This document shows positions 15,434 to 24,378 of a DNA stretch of 31,212 nt, in pieces (the first letter of the stretch is position 1; each line of letters opens with the position of its first letter). The position numbers were made by a program, and so were the translations under genes. Below the pieces are notes generated by a model. The model worked only from the letters and a program-made list of their open reading frames with translations. It did not search any database and was not told where the DNA came from. Source of the stretch: CAZART01 sp964487555 (GTDB lineage: Bacteria; Bacteroidota; Rhodothermia; Rhodothermales; VXPQ01); the NCBI GenBank assembly GCA_964487555.1, contig CAZART010000059.1, positions 1-31,212 on the forward strand, read 5' to 3'.

Positions 15434-17641
15434 TCATCCGCTGGCACCTTCGAGTACCACGCCTTCCAGCTCGTTGATGAACGGCTGGTCGTAGAAGCGA
15501 CGGCCGGTCGCTTTCGCTAGTGCATTCGCCAGGGCGCCGGAGACCGGTGGAAGAGTCGGCTCGCCGAGGCCCGTCGGATCGATGCCGTTGTCTACGAAGA
15601 ACGCCTCGATCTCGCGAGGTGCTTCGCGAATTCGGATCATCCGGTAGCGGTCGAAATTCTGCTGGTCGGGTCGGCCGTCGGTAAAGGTCAGCGCGCTGTA
15701 CGTAGCGTGGCCGATGCCGTCCACAATACCTCCTTCTACCTGATTCTTTGCAGCGTCCGGGTTGATGACGATCCCACAGTCCACGGCGCACCAGACCTTC
15801 TGCACCTTTGGCTCCGTGCCCTCGACGACGACGTCTACGACCTCGGCCACGTACGAGTTGTGGCAGAAATAGGCCGACACGCCGCGGTGCACGCCCGGGG
15901 CTGCCGAATCCCAGCCCGATTTCTCGCGCACCAGCCGAAGCACGCCCGCATAGCGTTTCGCATCGTAATCATGCTCGTCGCCGACCGGGTCGGAGATCGC
16001 CCGATCGAACAGCTCGAGCCGGAAATCGATGGGATCTTTGCCGGCAACCTCCGCTACTTCGTCGAGAAACGATTGCTCGGCCCCCGCGATGAAGTTCGAC
16101 CGGGGCGCCCGCCAGGCGCCCGTCGATATGTTGGAGTCGAGCGAGAAATTCTCCGCCAGGTAATGATCGACGGCGCCGGCCGGGAAGCGGTTTGCGAAAA
16201 CCGGACTCCCGTGCACGCCCGCTCCGCGCACGTGGAAACCGATCAGGCGGCCCCGATCGTCGAGTGCTGCGCGATACACGACCCTGTAGGCGGGACGATA
16301 CGTGCCCTGCGTCATGTCGTCCTCGCGGGTATACACCAGCTGCACAGGAGCGCGGGCCTTCTGCGAAATGAGGGCCGCTTCCACCCCGAAGTTGCCGTAG
16401 AGCCGCCGTCCGAATCCGCCGCCCATGCGCGTCATCTGGACGGTGACCTGCTCCTCGTTCATGCCGAGCAAGGTCGCAACGGACGTCCGTAGTGCTGCGG
16501 GCGTCTGGATGGGGCCGACCAGCTCGGCCCGGTCCTGACGCACGTCGGCGAAGAAGTTCATCGGCTCCATCGTATTGTGCGCCAGGAAGGGTGCGCTGTA
16601 CGATCGTTCGACGACCTGCGCTGCCTGCCGGAACGCCGCCTCCGGATGGCCGTCCCGCCGCGCCGGCTCCGCGGTTCCGTTCTGCAGCAGCTCCGTCAGC
16701 CTGCGCGAGTGGTCTACACTGCTTTCGAGAGGGGAGAGAGTCTCCCATTCCACCTTCAATGCCTTCTTGGCTTTCATGACTTCCCACGTGGAGGTACCTA
16801 CTACCACCGCGAGCTCCGGGAACGCGTTGACGTCCGACCACTGCGGGTCAAAGCCGTCAGGCGCCGCATTGATCGTGAACACGTGGCGGATCCCCGGCAT
16901 CGCCCGGGCCTCGGCGTCGTCCAGCGATTTGATCGTCATTCCAAAGGCCGGCGGATGAACGATCATGGCGATCAGCATCCCGTCCCGTTTCGTGTCGATC
17001 CCGAAGAGGGGCTTTCCGGTCACGATCTCACGCCCGTCCACGTTCCTGCGGGCCGTTCCGACGATCGTAAAGTCCTTCGCGTCTTTGAGATCAACCTCCT
17101 CGGGAACCGGTATCGAAACGGCCTCCGAGGCCACCTCGCCATAGCCGAGCCTCTGGTCGCCATGGCGAATAAAGCCCGCCTCCGTCGTCAGCTCGTCGAC
17201 CGGCACGTTCCACCGCTGAGCAGCGGCTTCGAGGAGCATGCGGCGCGCCGTCGCACCGGCCATGCGAAGCCCCGGCCATCCGTGCCGGATCGACTGACTC
17301 CCGCCGGCCATTTGCCGGTCAAAGTCCTCCGTGTTCAGGCCCGCCTGTTCGACCACCACGTCCTTCCAGTCGACATCCAGCTCCTCAGCCACGATCATGG
17401 GCATGGACGTCTTCACATTTTGCCCGATCTCCGGGTTAGGTGACATGATGGTGACGAGCCCGTTGTTTCCGATCTTCAGGAAGGCATTGATGTCGTACCA
17501 CTCCTCTGGAATGCCCTTGACCGCCGGCGACGCCGGCCGGCATCCGGCCGTCCAGCTGAAGCCCAGCATCATGCCGCCGCCCGCCAGCGCCGACGCCTTC
17601 AAGAAGGATCTTCTATTGAGTGTCGTTTTGATCCGTGCCAC
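15434..17641 (-). CDS. Molybdopterin-binding subunit of an IorB-type molybdenum hydroxylase
   Basis: This 735-residue protein carries a Tat signal (NRRSFLKAS at about residues 9-17, then a hydrophobic stretch and Cys), so it is exported folded with its cofactor. The body is the xanthine-oxidase-family large subunit of the isoquinoline 1-oxidoreductase beta type. Landmarks are MSPNPEIGQNVKTSMPMIVAEELD, GKPLFGIDTKRDGMLIAMI, the MGGGFGRRLYGNFGVEAA cofactor loop, SNFIAGAEQSFLDEVAE, and the C-terminal GLGEPTLPPVSGALANALA containing the expected catalytic Glu. It hydroxylates or oxidises N-heterocycles or aldehydes, passing electrons to the small subunit and then probably to a cytochrome. The substrate is not determined. 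The small-subunit gene lies 45 bp upstream on the same strand. Confidence 0.94.
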   Translation of the reverse strand: MARIKTTLNRRSFLKASALAGGGMMLGFSWTAGCRPASPAVKGIPEEWYDINAFLKIGNNGLVTIMSPNPEIGQNVKTSMPMIVAEELDVDWKDVVVEQAGLNTEDFDRQMAGGSQSIRHGWPGLRMAGATARRMLLEAAAQRWNVPVDELTTEAGFIRHGDQRLGYGEVASEAVSIPVPEEVDLKDAKDFTIVGTARRNVDGREIVTGKPLFGIDTKRDGMLIAMIVHPPAFGMTIKSLDDAEARAMPGIRHVFTINAAPDGFDPQWSDVNAFPELAVVVGTSTWEVMKAKKALKVEWETLSPLESSVDHSRRLTELLQNGTAEPARRDGHPEAAFRQAAQVVERSYSAPFLAHNTMEPMNFFADVRQDRAELVGPIQTPAALRTSVATLLGMNEEQVTVQMTRMGGGFGRRLYGNFGVEAALISQKARAPVQLVYTREDDMTQGTYRPAYRVVYRAALDDRGRLIGFHVRGAGVHGSPVFANRFPAGAVDHYLAENFSLDSNISTGAWRAPRSNFIAGAEQSFLDEVAEVAGKDPIDFRLELFDRAISDPVGDEHDYDAKRYAGVLRLVREKSGWDSAAPGVHRGVSAYFCHNSYVAEVVDVVVEGTEPKVQKVWCAVDCGIVINPDAAKNQVEGGIVDGIGHATYSALTFTDGRPDQQNFDRYRMIRIREAPREIEAFFVDNGIDPTGLGEPTLPPVSGALANALAKATGRRFYDQPFINELEGVVLEGASG

Positions 17642-17686
17642 AGTGTTCTCGCATCTAAGTGAAAAAGAGCCGGGCGTGCGGCGGAG

Positions 17687-18145
17687 CTACGTCAAATTCG
17701 CCGCCGTCTTGATGGCGGCTCGGATGCGCACGTAGGTTCCGCAGCGACAAACATTGCCGTGCATGGCGTCCTCGATCTCCAGGTCCGTCGGATTGCGGTT
17801 CTCCTTCAGCAGCGCCGCCGCGGTCATGATCTGCCCGGCCTGGCAGTAGCCGCACTGCGGCACGTCGTGTTCGAGCCACGCCTGCTGCACCGGATGGTCG
17901 CCCTCTTCGGAGAGGCCTTCGATGGTCGTGATGGCGCGGCCGCGAACGGCCGACATCGGGAGGGTGCAGGATCTAATGGCGGTCCCGTCCAGATGGATCG
18001 TACAGGCCCCGCATTGGGCAAGGCCGCACCCATACTTGGTGCCGACCAGATTCAGGTGATCCCGAAGGACCCACAGGACGGGCGTGTCCGCCGCCACGTC
18101 CACCTGATGAGATCGTCCGTTGACGGTGAGCTGAAACGTAGCCAT
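17687..18145 (-). CDS. (2Fe-2S) small subunit of an IorA-type molybdenum hydroxylase
   Basis: From the ATG at 18145 this encodes 152 residues (MATFQLTVNGRSHQVDV). A plant-ferredoxin-like cluster is held by Cys40, Cys45, Cys48 and Cys60 (KYGCGLAQCGAC, then RSC). A second 2Fe-2S cluster of the xanthine-oxidase type is held by Cys98, Cys101, Cys133 and Cys135 (QCGYCQAGQ, NVCRCGTY). This is the electron-transfer partner of the downstream large subunit, which starts 45 bp later; no FAD subunit is present, as expected for the IorAB subfamily. It lacks a signal peptide and probably crosses the membrane with the Tat-targeted large subunit. The frame stays open upstream to 18403, but that extension has no family similarity. 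Confidence 0.94.
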   Translation of the reverse strand: MATFQLTVNGRSHQVDVAADTPVLWVLRDHLNLVGTKYGCGLAQCGACTIHLDGTAIRSCTLPMSAVRGRAITTIEGLSEEGDHPVQQAWLEHDVPQCGYCQAGQIMTAAALLKENRNPTDLEIEDAMHGNVCRCGTYVRIRAAIKTAANLT

Positions 18146-18895
18146 GATGTTCGACCAGCAAGGAATTAGACTCGACGTTCCGACAGTTCCGGTTCCACCA
18201 GGGAATGTACGGAAGCGCTTCGTTTCCTGCAGAGGAACCCAGAGGCTTCGTTCGGTCCCTGCGAAGAGCCCCGTGCGGGGCGGAGGTGTCTTTCGGCCGT
18301 GAAGATGCACCGGACATCGAGCGCACGATGAAGCACGCCTTGCAAGAGCAGGCTCAAGTCGAACGACCATACGTTTCGACGCCACGCGTATGCTCGTCAC
18401 CATCTGAGCGGCACCACCGAAGACGGGTAGCCGCTCGGGATAAGCGGGCCTTGCCCTCCTTGTCTACGCATCGGGCCTCGTAACATTATTTCCACGCTTT
18501 GACGCCGAGCGCGCAATACCGCCGTCGGTCGGTGCAGAGGAGTGAATGGGAAGACAAGAACGGTCCGGAATCTCGCCGGGCGGAACGCCGTGCTCGTCAT
18601 CGGCTCACCGCCATGGTCGGCGTATGGATGTAAATACGCGAAACGTAATTTATCGTCTAAGGAAAGCGGACGTTGACTTCCCGCGCTTTGAAGTAGTAGA
18701 TTGGCGGCCCTGAAGGCCGATCTCCGGTACGTCTCATCGAGGTGATTGTGGGTGGGAGGTATGCCTCTCCTCCCATCCGCATGACCCGGGACGTATCCGG
18801 CTCGCGCTCAATTCCCCTACTGAGGCGCTCCGAGTCATCTTCGCGTGAGCGGAGATCCGTCCATGCGCTTCTTCACACCAAACCTCCTGCGCATT
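18146..18895. other. 750-bp intergenic region without a supported gene
   Basis: This divergent region lies between the IorA-type gene and the lipoprotein gene. Short ORFs exist, but none has a domain or a consistent composition. An AT-richer segment (TAAATACGCGAAACGTAATT at about 18629-18648) may hold promoter elements. A GC hairpin lies at 18750-18778. Confidence 0.5.
18750..18778 (+). other. GC-rich hairpin upstream of the lipoprotein gene
   Basis: GGGTGGGAGG (18750-18759) pairs with CCTCCCATCC (18769-18778) around a 9-nt loop, with one G-T wobble. No T run follows, and it is 117 bp before the downstream ATG, so it is more likely a leader structure or unrelated to termination. Confidence 0.45.
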
Positions 18896-19804
18896 ATGCG
18901 TAATCTCAGCGTTCTCCTACCTCTAATACTCATCGCGGCCTGCACCGCCCAGTCGGCGGAGGATTCTACGACCGTAGAGCTTGGCCCGGATGCCAACATC
19001 GCGGAAGGTCCCGTCCTGTCGTACGCGAGTTTCGATCCGAGCGGCCTGCCGACGGCGATAGGTCTGCGATTCTCCGCCAAGTCGCTGGACACCATGCCCG
19101 CTGCGATGTCCGACGGGCATCACTGCTTCGACCGCGACGGCGACGGTACGATTCATCGCGATACCGAATGCCTCGCCACGCACGAGCGTGTCGTGCCGCT
19201 GCCCAGCAGCGCGGCCGCGCGATCGGATATTCCGTTCAAGTGGGTGCTGCTCAACTGGAATCCGATGGGCCACGTCCCGCCCGGCATCTATGACACGCCG
19301 CACTTCGACATCCACTTCATGATCGAACCCATCGAGAGTATTTATTCGATCGAATCAGGCCCGTGCGGACCGGAATTCGTTCGGTGCGATCAGTTCGACG
19401 TGGCGGTGGAGCCCGTTCCGGCAGAGTACGTGGCCGCCGACTTTCAAAATTTCGATGCCGTGGTCCCGGCAATGGGCAATCACCTCATCGATGCGACGTC
19501 GCCCGAGCTACACGGTGAGCCTTTTACCCGAACCTGGATCTACGGCGCGTACGACGGCCGCATTACGTTCTATGAGGAGATGGTTACGGTCGATTATCTC
19601 AAGACGCGTCCCGACACCTGCTTCTCGATCAAGCAGCCGGCCGCGGTGGAGGTCGCAGGATATTATCCAACGGCATCATGCCTGCGGTACGACGAAGCGG
19701 AAGACGTCTACACCGTATCGATGGAGTCGTTCGTTCACCGTGAGGCCACGCCGAGAGACCGTCTGGCGGTTGCCGGCGATCCGGCCCGTCACTCCGGTCA
19801 TTGA
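18896..19804 (+). CDS. DUF5602/TTHB210-like lipoprotein
   Basis: From the ATG at 18896 this is a 302-residue lipoprotein with a compact signal (MRNLSVLLPLILIAAC, lipobox IAAC). Longer starts at 18863 and 18845 would give an unusually long N-region. The mature protein contains TAIGLRFSAKSLDTMP, PFKWVLLNWNPMGHVPPGIYDTPHFDIHF, GNHLIDATSPELHG, FTRTWIYGAYDGRITFYEEM and a final FVHREATPRDRL. The combination of HFDIHF, GNHLID..SPEL and IYGAYDGRITFYE resembles the DUF5602/TTHB210-like family, whose members are secreted proteins of unknown function. Cysteines at CFDRDGDG, TECL, GPCGPEF, RCD, TCF and SCLR may form disulfides. The histidine-rich strand could bind a metal, but that is a guess. It is probably monocistronic. 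Confidence 0.7.
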   Translation: MRNLSVLLPLILIAACTAQSAEDSTTVELGPDANIAEGPVLSYASFDPSGLPTAIGLRFSAKSLDTMPAAMSDGHHCFDRDGDGTIHRDTECLATHERVVPLPSSAAARSDIPFKWVLLNWNPMGHVPPGIYDTPHFDIHFMIEPIESIYSIESGPCGPEFVRCDQFDVAVEPVPAEYVAADFQNFDAVVPAMGNHLIDATSPELHGEPFTRTWIYGAYDGRITFYEEMVTVDYLKTRPDTCFSIKQPAAVEVAGYYPTASCLRYDEAEDVYTVSMESFVHREATPRDRLAVAGDPARHSGH

Positions 19805-19864
19805 GCGAGCAAGCGGGCGTTCCGTCGGGTCTCAGTGGCGGTCCGCGACGAGGTTCGAGCCGCT

Positions 19865-20143
19865 TCATTTTTGGATTCGAGGGCCGGCCATCGACCGCCG
19901 ACTCGTTGGACGTATACCGGCTGCGTTTCGTATCGCGGCCTGGTCGTCAGCGATTCCCCGGACGATGGCCTCCGGGAGCCCGGTTATGCCGGGGTTCATA
20001 CTGCCTTCTTCTCTGTCGAATACCAGCAACGAGGTCGTCCAGATGTTCTCCTCGGGGGTTTCGTTGTTCAGAGCCATGACGATATCCTCCGCTAAACCTG
20101 GTGTGTCCCATAGGTGCCGCTCCGATCCTATGAAGAGCGGCAT
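19865..20143 (-). CDS. Uncertain small ORF, unrecognised
   Basis: From the ATG at 20143 this encodes 92 residues (MPLFIGSERHLWDTPGLAED). A second ATG at 20194 would add 17. Codon third positions are mostly G or C, like the surrounding genes, and the middle (TTSLLVFDREEGSM, LPEAIVRGIADDQ) looks protein-like, while the tail is Arg/Pro-rich and poorer. A very faint resemblance to small ferredoxin-like DUF4242 proteins (MPLF start, FDxxxG, PEAI) is not strong enough for an assignment. A perfect palindrome of LacI-operator type lies 58 bp upstream of the ATG, as would suit a regulated gene. It could also be a truncated or decayed gene. Confidence 0.35.
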   Translation of the reverse strand: MPLFIGSERHLWDTPGLAEDIVMALNNETPEENIWTTSLLVFDREEGSMNPGITGLPEAIVRGIADDQAAIRNAAGIRPTSRRSMAGPRIQK

Positions 20144-20201
20144 CTTCAGCGGACTGTCAGCTGCAAGCCGCGCCGGCAGTGGCCTTTTGATCACCTGTTT
20201 G

Positions 20202-20215
20202 TGGAAGCGCTTCCA
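20202..20215. promoter_or_regulatory. Candidate LacI-family operator palindrome
   Basis: TGGAAGCGCTTCCA is a perfect 14-bp palindrome with a central CGC-type core like LacI/CcpA-family operators (TGxAAxCGxTTxCA type). It lies 58 bp upstream of the minus-strand ORF start at 20143 and 221 bp downstream of the 1313-aa gene. Which gene it serves is not certain. Confidence 0.4.
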
Positions 20216-20436
20216 GACATAGTCTAGGTCGAAAAAAAAGAAACGGGGACGGCTTTTCGCCCTTTGACGAGGTGACTAATGGCGCGCCCTATAGTCCACC
20301 TCCAGACCGGCGCCGCCGGCCATATGTGCCGATTGGCCGCCAAATCTCCTCCGGACGGTTGAGTGAGGATCTACACGCGGATTCCTCGCGCGGTCGAGAC
20401 TCCGGTGTCTAGTTCCAGTGCAACCGGCTTCCCGTT

Positions 20437-23400
20437 TTACGGCAGGGTTACGGTAAACGAATAACCTCCCGTTAAGCTGCCGCGAGGATTCTGGATGAGC
20501 GTGTAGGTGCCGGCCTCGAGGGTCGCCGTCAGCGTGGACGTATTATTCGCCGACGCGGTAGCCTGACCAACGCGTGTTCCGTCCGCCTCATAGAGTTCGG
20601 TGATCAGAAAGTTGCCGACGTCGATGTTCGTCGTCACTACCTCCACCGTCCGAGCATCCGGCAGCGTGAACGAATACCTGTCGTAATCGAAAATGTCCGT
20701 GACCTGGCCGTTGATCTCCGTTCCATCCGGCGCGATCTCCTGCGGTTCGGCGATGCGACGCAGGACGAAGGCATAATCTCCCGTCATGTCCCGGCGAGGA
20801 TCCTGTTCAACGAAATACGTGCCTCCACTCAGAACGACGTCGAGCTCCGACGTGGAACCGTCCGAGGCCGTGACAACGCCCAATTGATCGCCATCGACGT
20901 CGATGAGGCGCGTGTCGAGGAAATTTCCGACCGACTCGTTGATCGTACCCAGCACGTAAGCACCCGCCTCGGTGACATTCACAGCGAAAATGTCATATTG
21001 AAACTCTTCCGTAACAGATCCGGGTGTGAGGACGTCCACGTCCGTGCTCAAAGCAGGTTCGATGAGCCGCACGACGAACGACATCTCGCCGGTCAAATCG
21101 GCGCGAGGATTGAGTTCGACATCATAAGTCCCGGCAGGCAGTGAAGATTCGATTTGCGTGACGGCGAGCGCGGTGGCCGTCGCGTTCGCGATGATCTGCC
21201 CGGATGCGTCGTACAGCATCATGTCGAGAAAATTGCCGACGGAGATGTTCTTCAATCCGATTACGACGGTCTCCGGCGTCGCGAGCGAAAACCGGTGACG
21301 GCTCACACCGAAAGCCTCATCGATATCTACGTCGACGAACGTGTTCAGCGGTGCATTTGCGAAGGCACCCACCGTCCGGACGACCATACGGTATGCGCCG
21401 GTCCGATTCTCTCTCGGATCCTGCTCGACGACGTACGTACCCGCCGGAAGCACTCTGCGGATCTCGGTAGTAAAATTACCAAGAGCCGTCGCTAAGCCGA
21501 GGAGGGACCCGGCCTCATCAAACAGGCGGACGTCCAGAAAATTACCGACAGATTCGTTGACGGTCCCGATGATGACCTCGGTCGAGACCGGAATCGTAAA
21601 CACCCACTTCTCCGAGGTAAACGGTACGGCGACGTTCCCGGCGACGTCGGAGTCGAGGCTCACAGAAGCCGGCGTCTCGAGCGTAATCTTGTAAGGCCCG
21701 GATCCTGCGACCCCCGTAACGCGAACCTCGTAGCGTCCCGCCGATGGAAGGGGCGTGATCATCCGCCCGCAGTTTGAGGTAAACGAGGTGGATGCGATCG
21801 GCGATCCTCCCGAGATCGAGAGCTCGACCTTACCCTCTACGACATCGCCCCCAAAATCGATGGAACACGCCTCGATCACGGCTCCCTGACCCGCCGATGC
21901 GTCGAATACGAAGGTGTCGACGTCGCCGTTGGTTTCAATGCTGCAAAGCACCGAAGCCGGACGGTCGAGCGTCTCTCCTTGGCCGCAGTCTCCTTCGAGG
22001 TTGTATTCGAGGAGATAGGACCCGCGGCTTACGCCCTGACCACTTACGAGAAGACGGTACGTACCGGTTTCGGGAAGCCGAATGCGGCGAGCCGCTCCGG
22101 ATGCTCCAAACTGTGCCTGCCAGATAGGTTCTCCACCGGGCGTCGAGAGCCAGATATTTCCGACGAAAGCCCGGAGAACCTGGACATCGCGAAATGCAAG
22201 AAGCGCGAAGTCGCCTTCTTCGCCCTCAAACATGAAGCAATCGAGATCGCCCACCACCTCCACACCGCGGCGAATGGTTCGCCCTGCGACGAGGCTCTCA
22301 CATCCACGGGCCATACTCCGCACCCTCGGCTCGAGCACGACGTCGAACGCGTCGCCGCCGGTGATCGGCGATGCATCGGGATCTATCGTCAGCTCGCCCA
22401 CCAAAATCTCGTCCGGCGGCACGTCGCCCGGGTTCGGATCGACGGCTGCCGTGATCCGGATGGGACCCATGTCGAGCGGAATGAGCACACCACCCAGGCC
22501 GCCGAGCGGGAACGTATCGACCGCATCGGACCGCGGCCCGCCGGTTGAGACGGACGCCCGCACGCTGACGGAAGTCTCCGGGGGCAGAGAGATCGGTGCG
22601 GCGCCGACGGCCGGAATGAAATTCAGGCCGATCCGTTCGGTGTCGACGCTCACATCCACATTCCACCACGAGAAATGCGTTACCTCGGCGCGCAAGGCAA
22701 GTCCAGTCGGCGTGGCGTCGCTCGCGATCACACGACCGACCGTCTCCTCGATCCACGTTCCTGTTTCCTCATCGAGCGACCAGACGGGGATCGTCTCACC
22801 GATTTCCAGCGGCCGGCCGGTCTGGTCTAACTCTGTGTACAGAGGCAGTTCGATTACGGCGTGTTCTCCCAGGTCGAGCTGGAGCCCCTCGCCATCACTG
22901 CCCGTGACGCTGTAGTCTGCGACGCCGAAGGTCGCGAGCCTGGCAGAAGTCCCGTCCGCCTCGAGGCCGGCGAAGGATCCCGGGAAAGCGCCGAGTTCGA
23001 CGGCGTCGCTCACGTTGATTGGGGTCATGCTAACCTCGGCTCCGCCCGTGACGGGGCTTCCCTGCGAATCAACCAGCGAACCCGGCGTGAGGATGAGTGA
23101 TGCGCCGCCGTTCCCTCGAAAAACCCCACCTGCGCCGATGTTCGACACGACGTCGGTCGATCCAACCTTCAAAAGGAACGTCTCGAACTGGCCGGCTTCA
23201 GCGGCCAATGGAAGGTGTACGCGGACGAACCCGGTCGCATATCCTGTTTTGGACAGCCGCACAGTGAGAGGCACATTTGTGGGCATATTCTCCAGTATCA
23301 GCATGCCGGCCGCGTCCGATTCGGCTGTTACAGCTGATCCTTCGATCGAAGCGCGGACGCCGGCGATCGGATCGCGATCTTCGCCCGCCACGAATCCGTA

Positions 23401-24378
23401 AAGCGTGGCCGTCTCGGAGGATGCCGTCGAACCGGTAATGGAGACATCCATCGAAATAGACGCTCGTGAGTTCTCATAATCGGTCACGACGAGCGTGGCT
23501 TCATACGGGCCTTCGGCGGTGAATAGGTGCGCAACCCGCGGCCCGGTGCCCCTCTTTCCGTCGCCGAAGTCCCAGGCATACGTGCGAATGTCGCCGTCGG
23601 AGGCGGTCGCGTCGAAGACGACGGCGGATCCGGCCTCCAGTAGTCCGGATACCTGAATACGCGGGGTTAACGGTCCGACGGGTGACAGCTGAAAGTCCAC
23701 CTGTTCGGCACCTTCCGGCGGTAAATCATGAACGACTTCCACGCTCTTGAAGCTACCGCGCCGAACCTGGATCAGCACACGGCGGTCGTTTGCCGCACCC
23801 TGCTTGGCCGCGCCGGCTGACATTGATCCGGCTGCATTGGACGCGACCTTCGGGCTCAGGGAGCGTGTCGGTTGGAACCGGAGGACGGCAGGCTCGGCGA
23901 CCACCAGCGCCCTCGAGGTCGAGAGATGATCGCTCCCGAATCGCAGGCGATAAAAATACACGCCGCGGGCGAGATGACTTCCCGGCCGGATATGACGCCC
24001 TAGGATGTCATGGACTTCCACGATGGGATCGGATGCGACTTCGTGGGGGGCTTCATACGGGATGTACACCGTACCTGCCGCCGTTGGATTCGGATGGGCG
24101 GATCCGACGCGATATCGATCCTTCGAAGCGGTGACCTCGGATTCCACGGCCGTTCCAATTTCCAGAGAAACCTCGAACCGCCCATCTGCATCCGTGAGCA
24201 CGCCGGAAGCAAGCGTATCGTAATCGGCCGCTCGGAGTACGGCGATCCTCGCTCCCTCAACCGGGTCGCTTGACGTCTCGTCTCGCACCGTACCTTCGAG
24301 CGTTACCTGCGCGGCGGCATCGAGGCTCGTGAATATCACCGCCACGCACAAGAGGGGAAGAAGCCGTTGAGCATGCAT
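20437..24378 (-). CDS. Large multidomain secreted protein (Cna/CarboxypepD-like, internal sorting-like domain, PKD, PPC repeats)
   Basis: This 1313-residue exported protein has a signal peptide (MHAQRLLPLLCVAVIF, cut near AAAQ at residue 24). Domains in order are: a carboxypeptidase-regulatory-like domain (about 27-85); a segment at 92-162 with the shape of a T9SS type-A sorting domain (AHPNP, VHDILGR, LARGVYFYRL); a PKD domain (238-315, YAWDFGDGKRG); a second carboxypeptidase-regulatory-like domain (322-405); and a FAM171/CILP-like domain (411-576, WSLDEETGTWIEE, VTHFSWWNVD). Two PPC-like blocks follow (about 695-902), then four PPC repeats of about 100 residues (903-1004, 1005-1107, 1108-1213, 1214-1313), each with VGNFL and a QDPR-like (EQDPR, ELNPR or IQNPR) signature. 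It ends GGYSFTVTLP with no C-terminal sorting signal. It is probably an extracellular or surface adhesion-type protein; no catalytic site is evident. Confidence 0.9.
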   Translation of the reverse strand: MHAQRLLPLLCVAVIFTSLDAAAQVTLEGTVRDETSSDPVEGARIAVLRAADYDTLASGVLTDADGRFEVSLEIGTAVESEVTASKDRYRVGSAHPNPTAAGTVYIPYEAPHEVASDPIVEVHDILGRHIRPGSHLARGVYFYRLRFGSDHLSTSRALVVAEPAVLRFQPTRSLSPKVASNAAGSMSAGAAKQGAANDRRVLIQVRRGSFKSVEVVHDLPPEGAEQVDFQLSPVGPLTPRIQVSGLLEAGSAVVFDATASDGDIRTYAWDFGDGKRGTGPRVAHLFTAEGPYEATLVVTDYENSRASISMDVSITGSTASSETATLYGFVAGEDRDPIAGVRASIEGSAVTAESDAAGMLILENMPTNVPLTVRLSKTGYATGFVRVHLPLAAEAGQFETFLLKVGSTDVVSNIGAGGVFRGNGGASLILTPGSLVDSQGSPVTGGAEVSMTPINVSDAVELGAFPGSFAGLEADGTSARLATFGVADYSVTGSDGEGLQLDLGEHAVIELPLYTELDQTGRPLEIGETIPVWSLDEETGTWIEETVGRVIASDATPTGLALRAEVTHFSWWNVDVSVDTERIGLNFIPAVGAAPISLPPETSVSVRASVSTGGPRSDAVDTFPLGGLGGVLIPLDMGPIRITAAVDPNPGDVPPDEILVGELTIDPDASPITGGDAFDVVLEPRVRSMARGCESLVAGRTIRRGVEVVGDLDCFMFEGEEGDFALLAFRDVQVLRAFVGNIWLSTPGGEPIWQAQFGASGAARRIRLPETGTYRLLVSGQGVSRGSYLLEYNLEGDCGQGETLDRPASVLCSIETNGDVDTFVFDASAGQGAVIEACSIDFGGDVVEGKVELSISGGSPIASTSFTSNCGRMITPLPSAGRYEVRVTGVAGSGPYKITLETPASVSLDSDVAGNVAVPFTSEKWVFTIPVSTEVIIGTVNESVGNFLDVRLFDEAGSLLGLATALGNFTTEIRRVLPAGTYVVEQDPRENRTGAYRMVVRTVGAFANAPLNTFVDVDIDEAFGVSRHRFSLATPETVVIGLKNISVGNFLDMMLYDASGQIIANATATALAVTQIESSLPAGTYDVELNPRADLTGEMSFVVRLIEPALSTDVDVLTPGSVTEEFQYDIFAVNVTEAGAYVLGTINESVGNFLDTRLIDVDGDQLGVVTASDGSTSELDVVLSGGTYFVEQDPRRDMTGDYAFVLRRIAEPQEIAPDGTEINGQVTDIFDYDRYSFTLPDARTVEVVTTNIDVGNFLITELYEADGTRVGQATASANNTSTLTATLEAGTYTLIQNPRGSLTGGYSFTVTLP

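Larger units (their letters stand above)
19805..20436. other. 632-bp region with one uncertain ORF and a LacI-like palindrome
   Basis: The only candidate gene is the minus-strand ORF 19865-20143, listed separately. Plus-strand frames overlapping it look like its shadows. The remainder up to 20436 holds the palindrome at 20202-20215, an A-run (20232-20239) and no other recognisable feature. Confidence 0.45.

Noticed and set aside
15434..18145. Purine xanthine dehydrogenase
   Set aside because: No FAD subunit is present, and the large subunit carries a Tat signal with the IorB-type layout, unlike cytoplasmic purine dehydrogenases.
18146..18403. Upstream extension of the 2Fe-2S subunit
   Set aside because: The 86 extra residues have no family similarity and skip a good ATG directly before the conserved MATFQLTVNG start.
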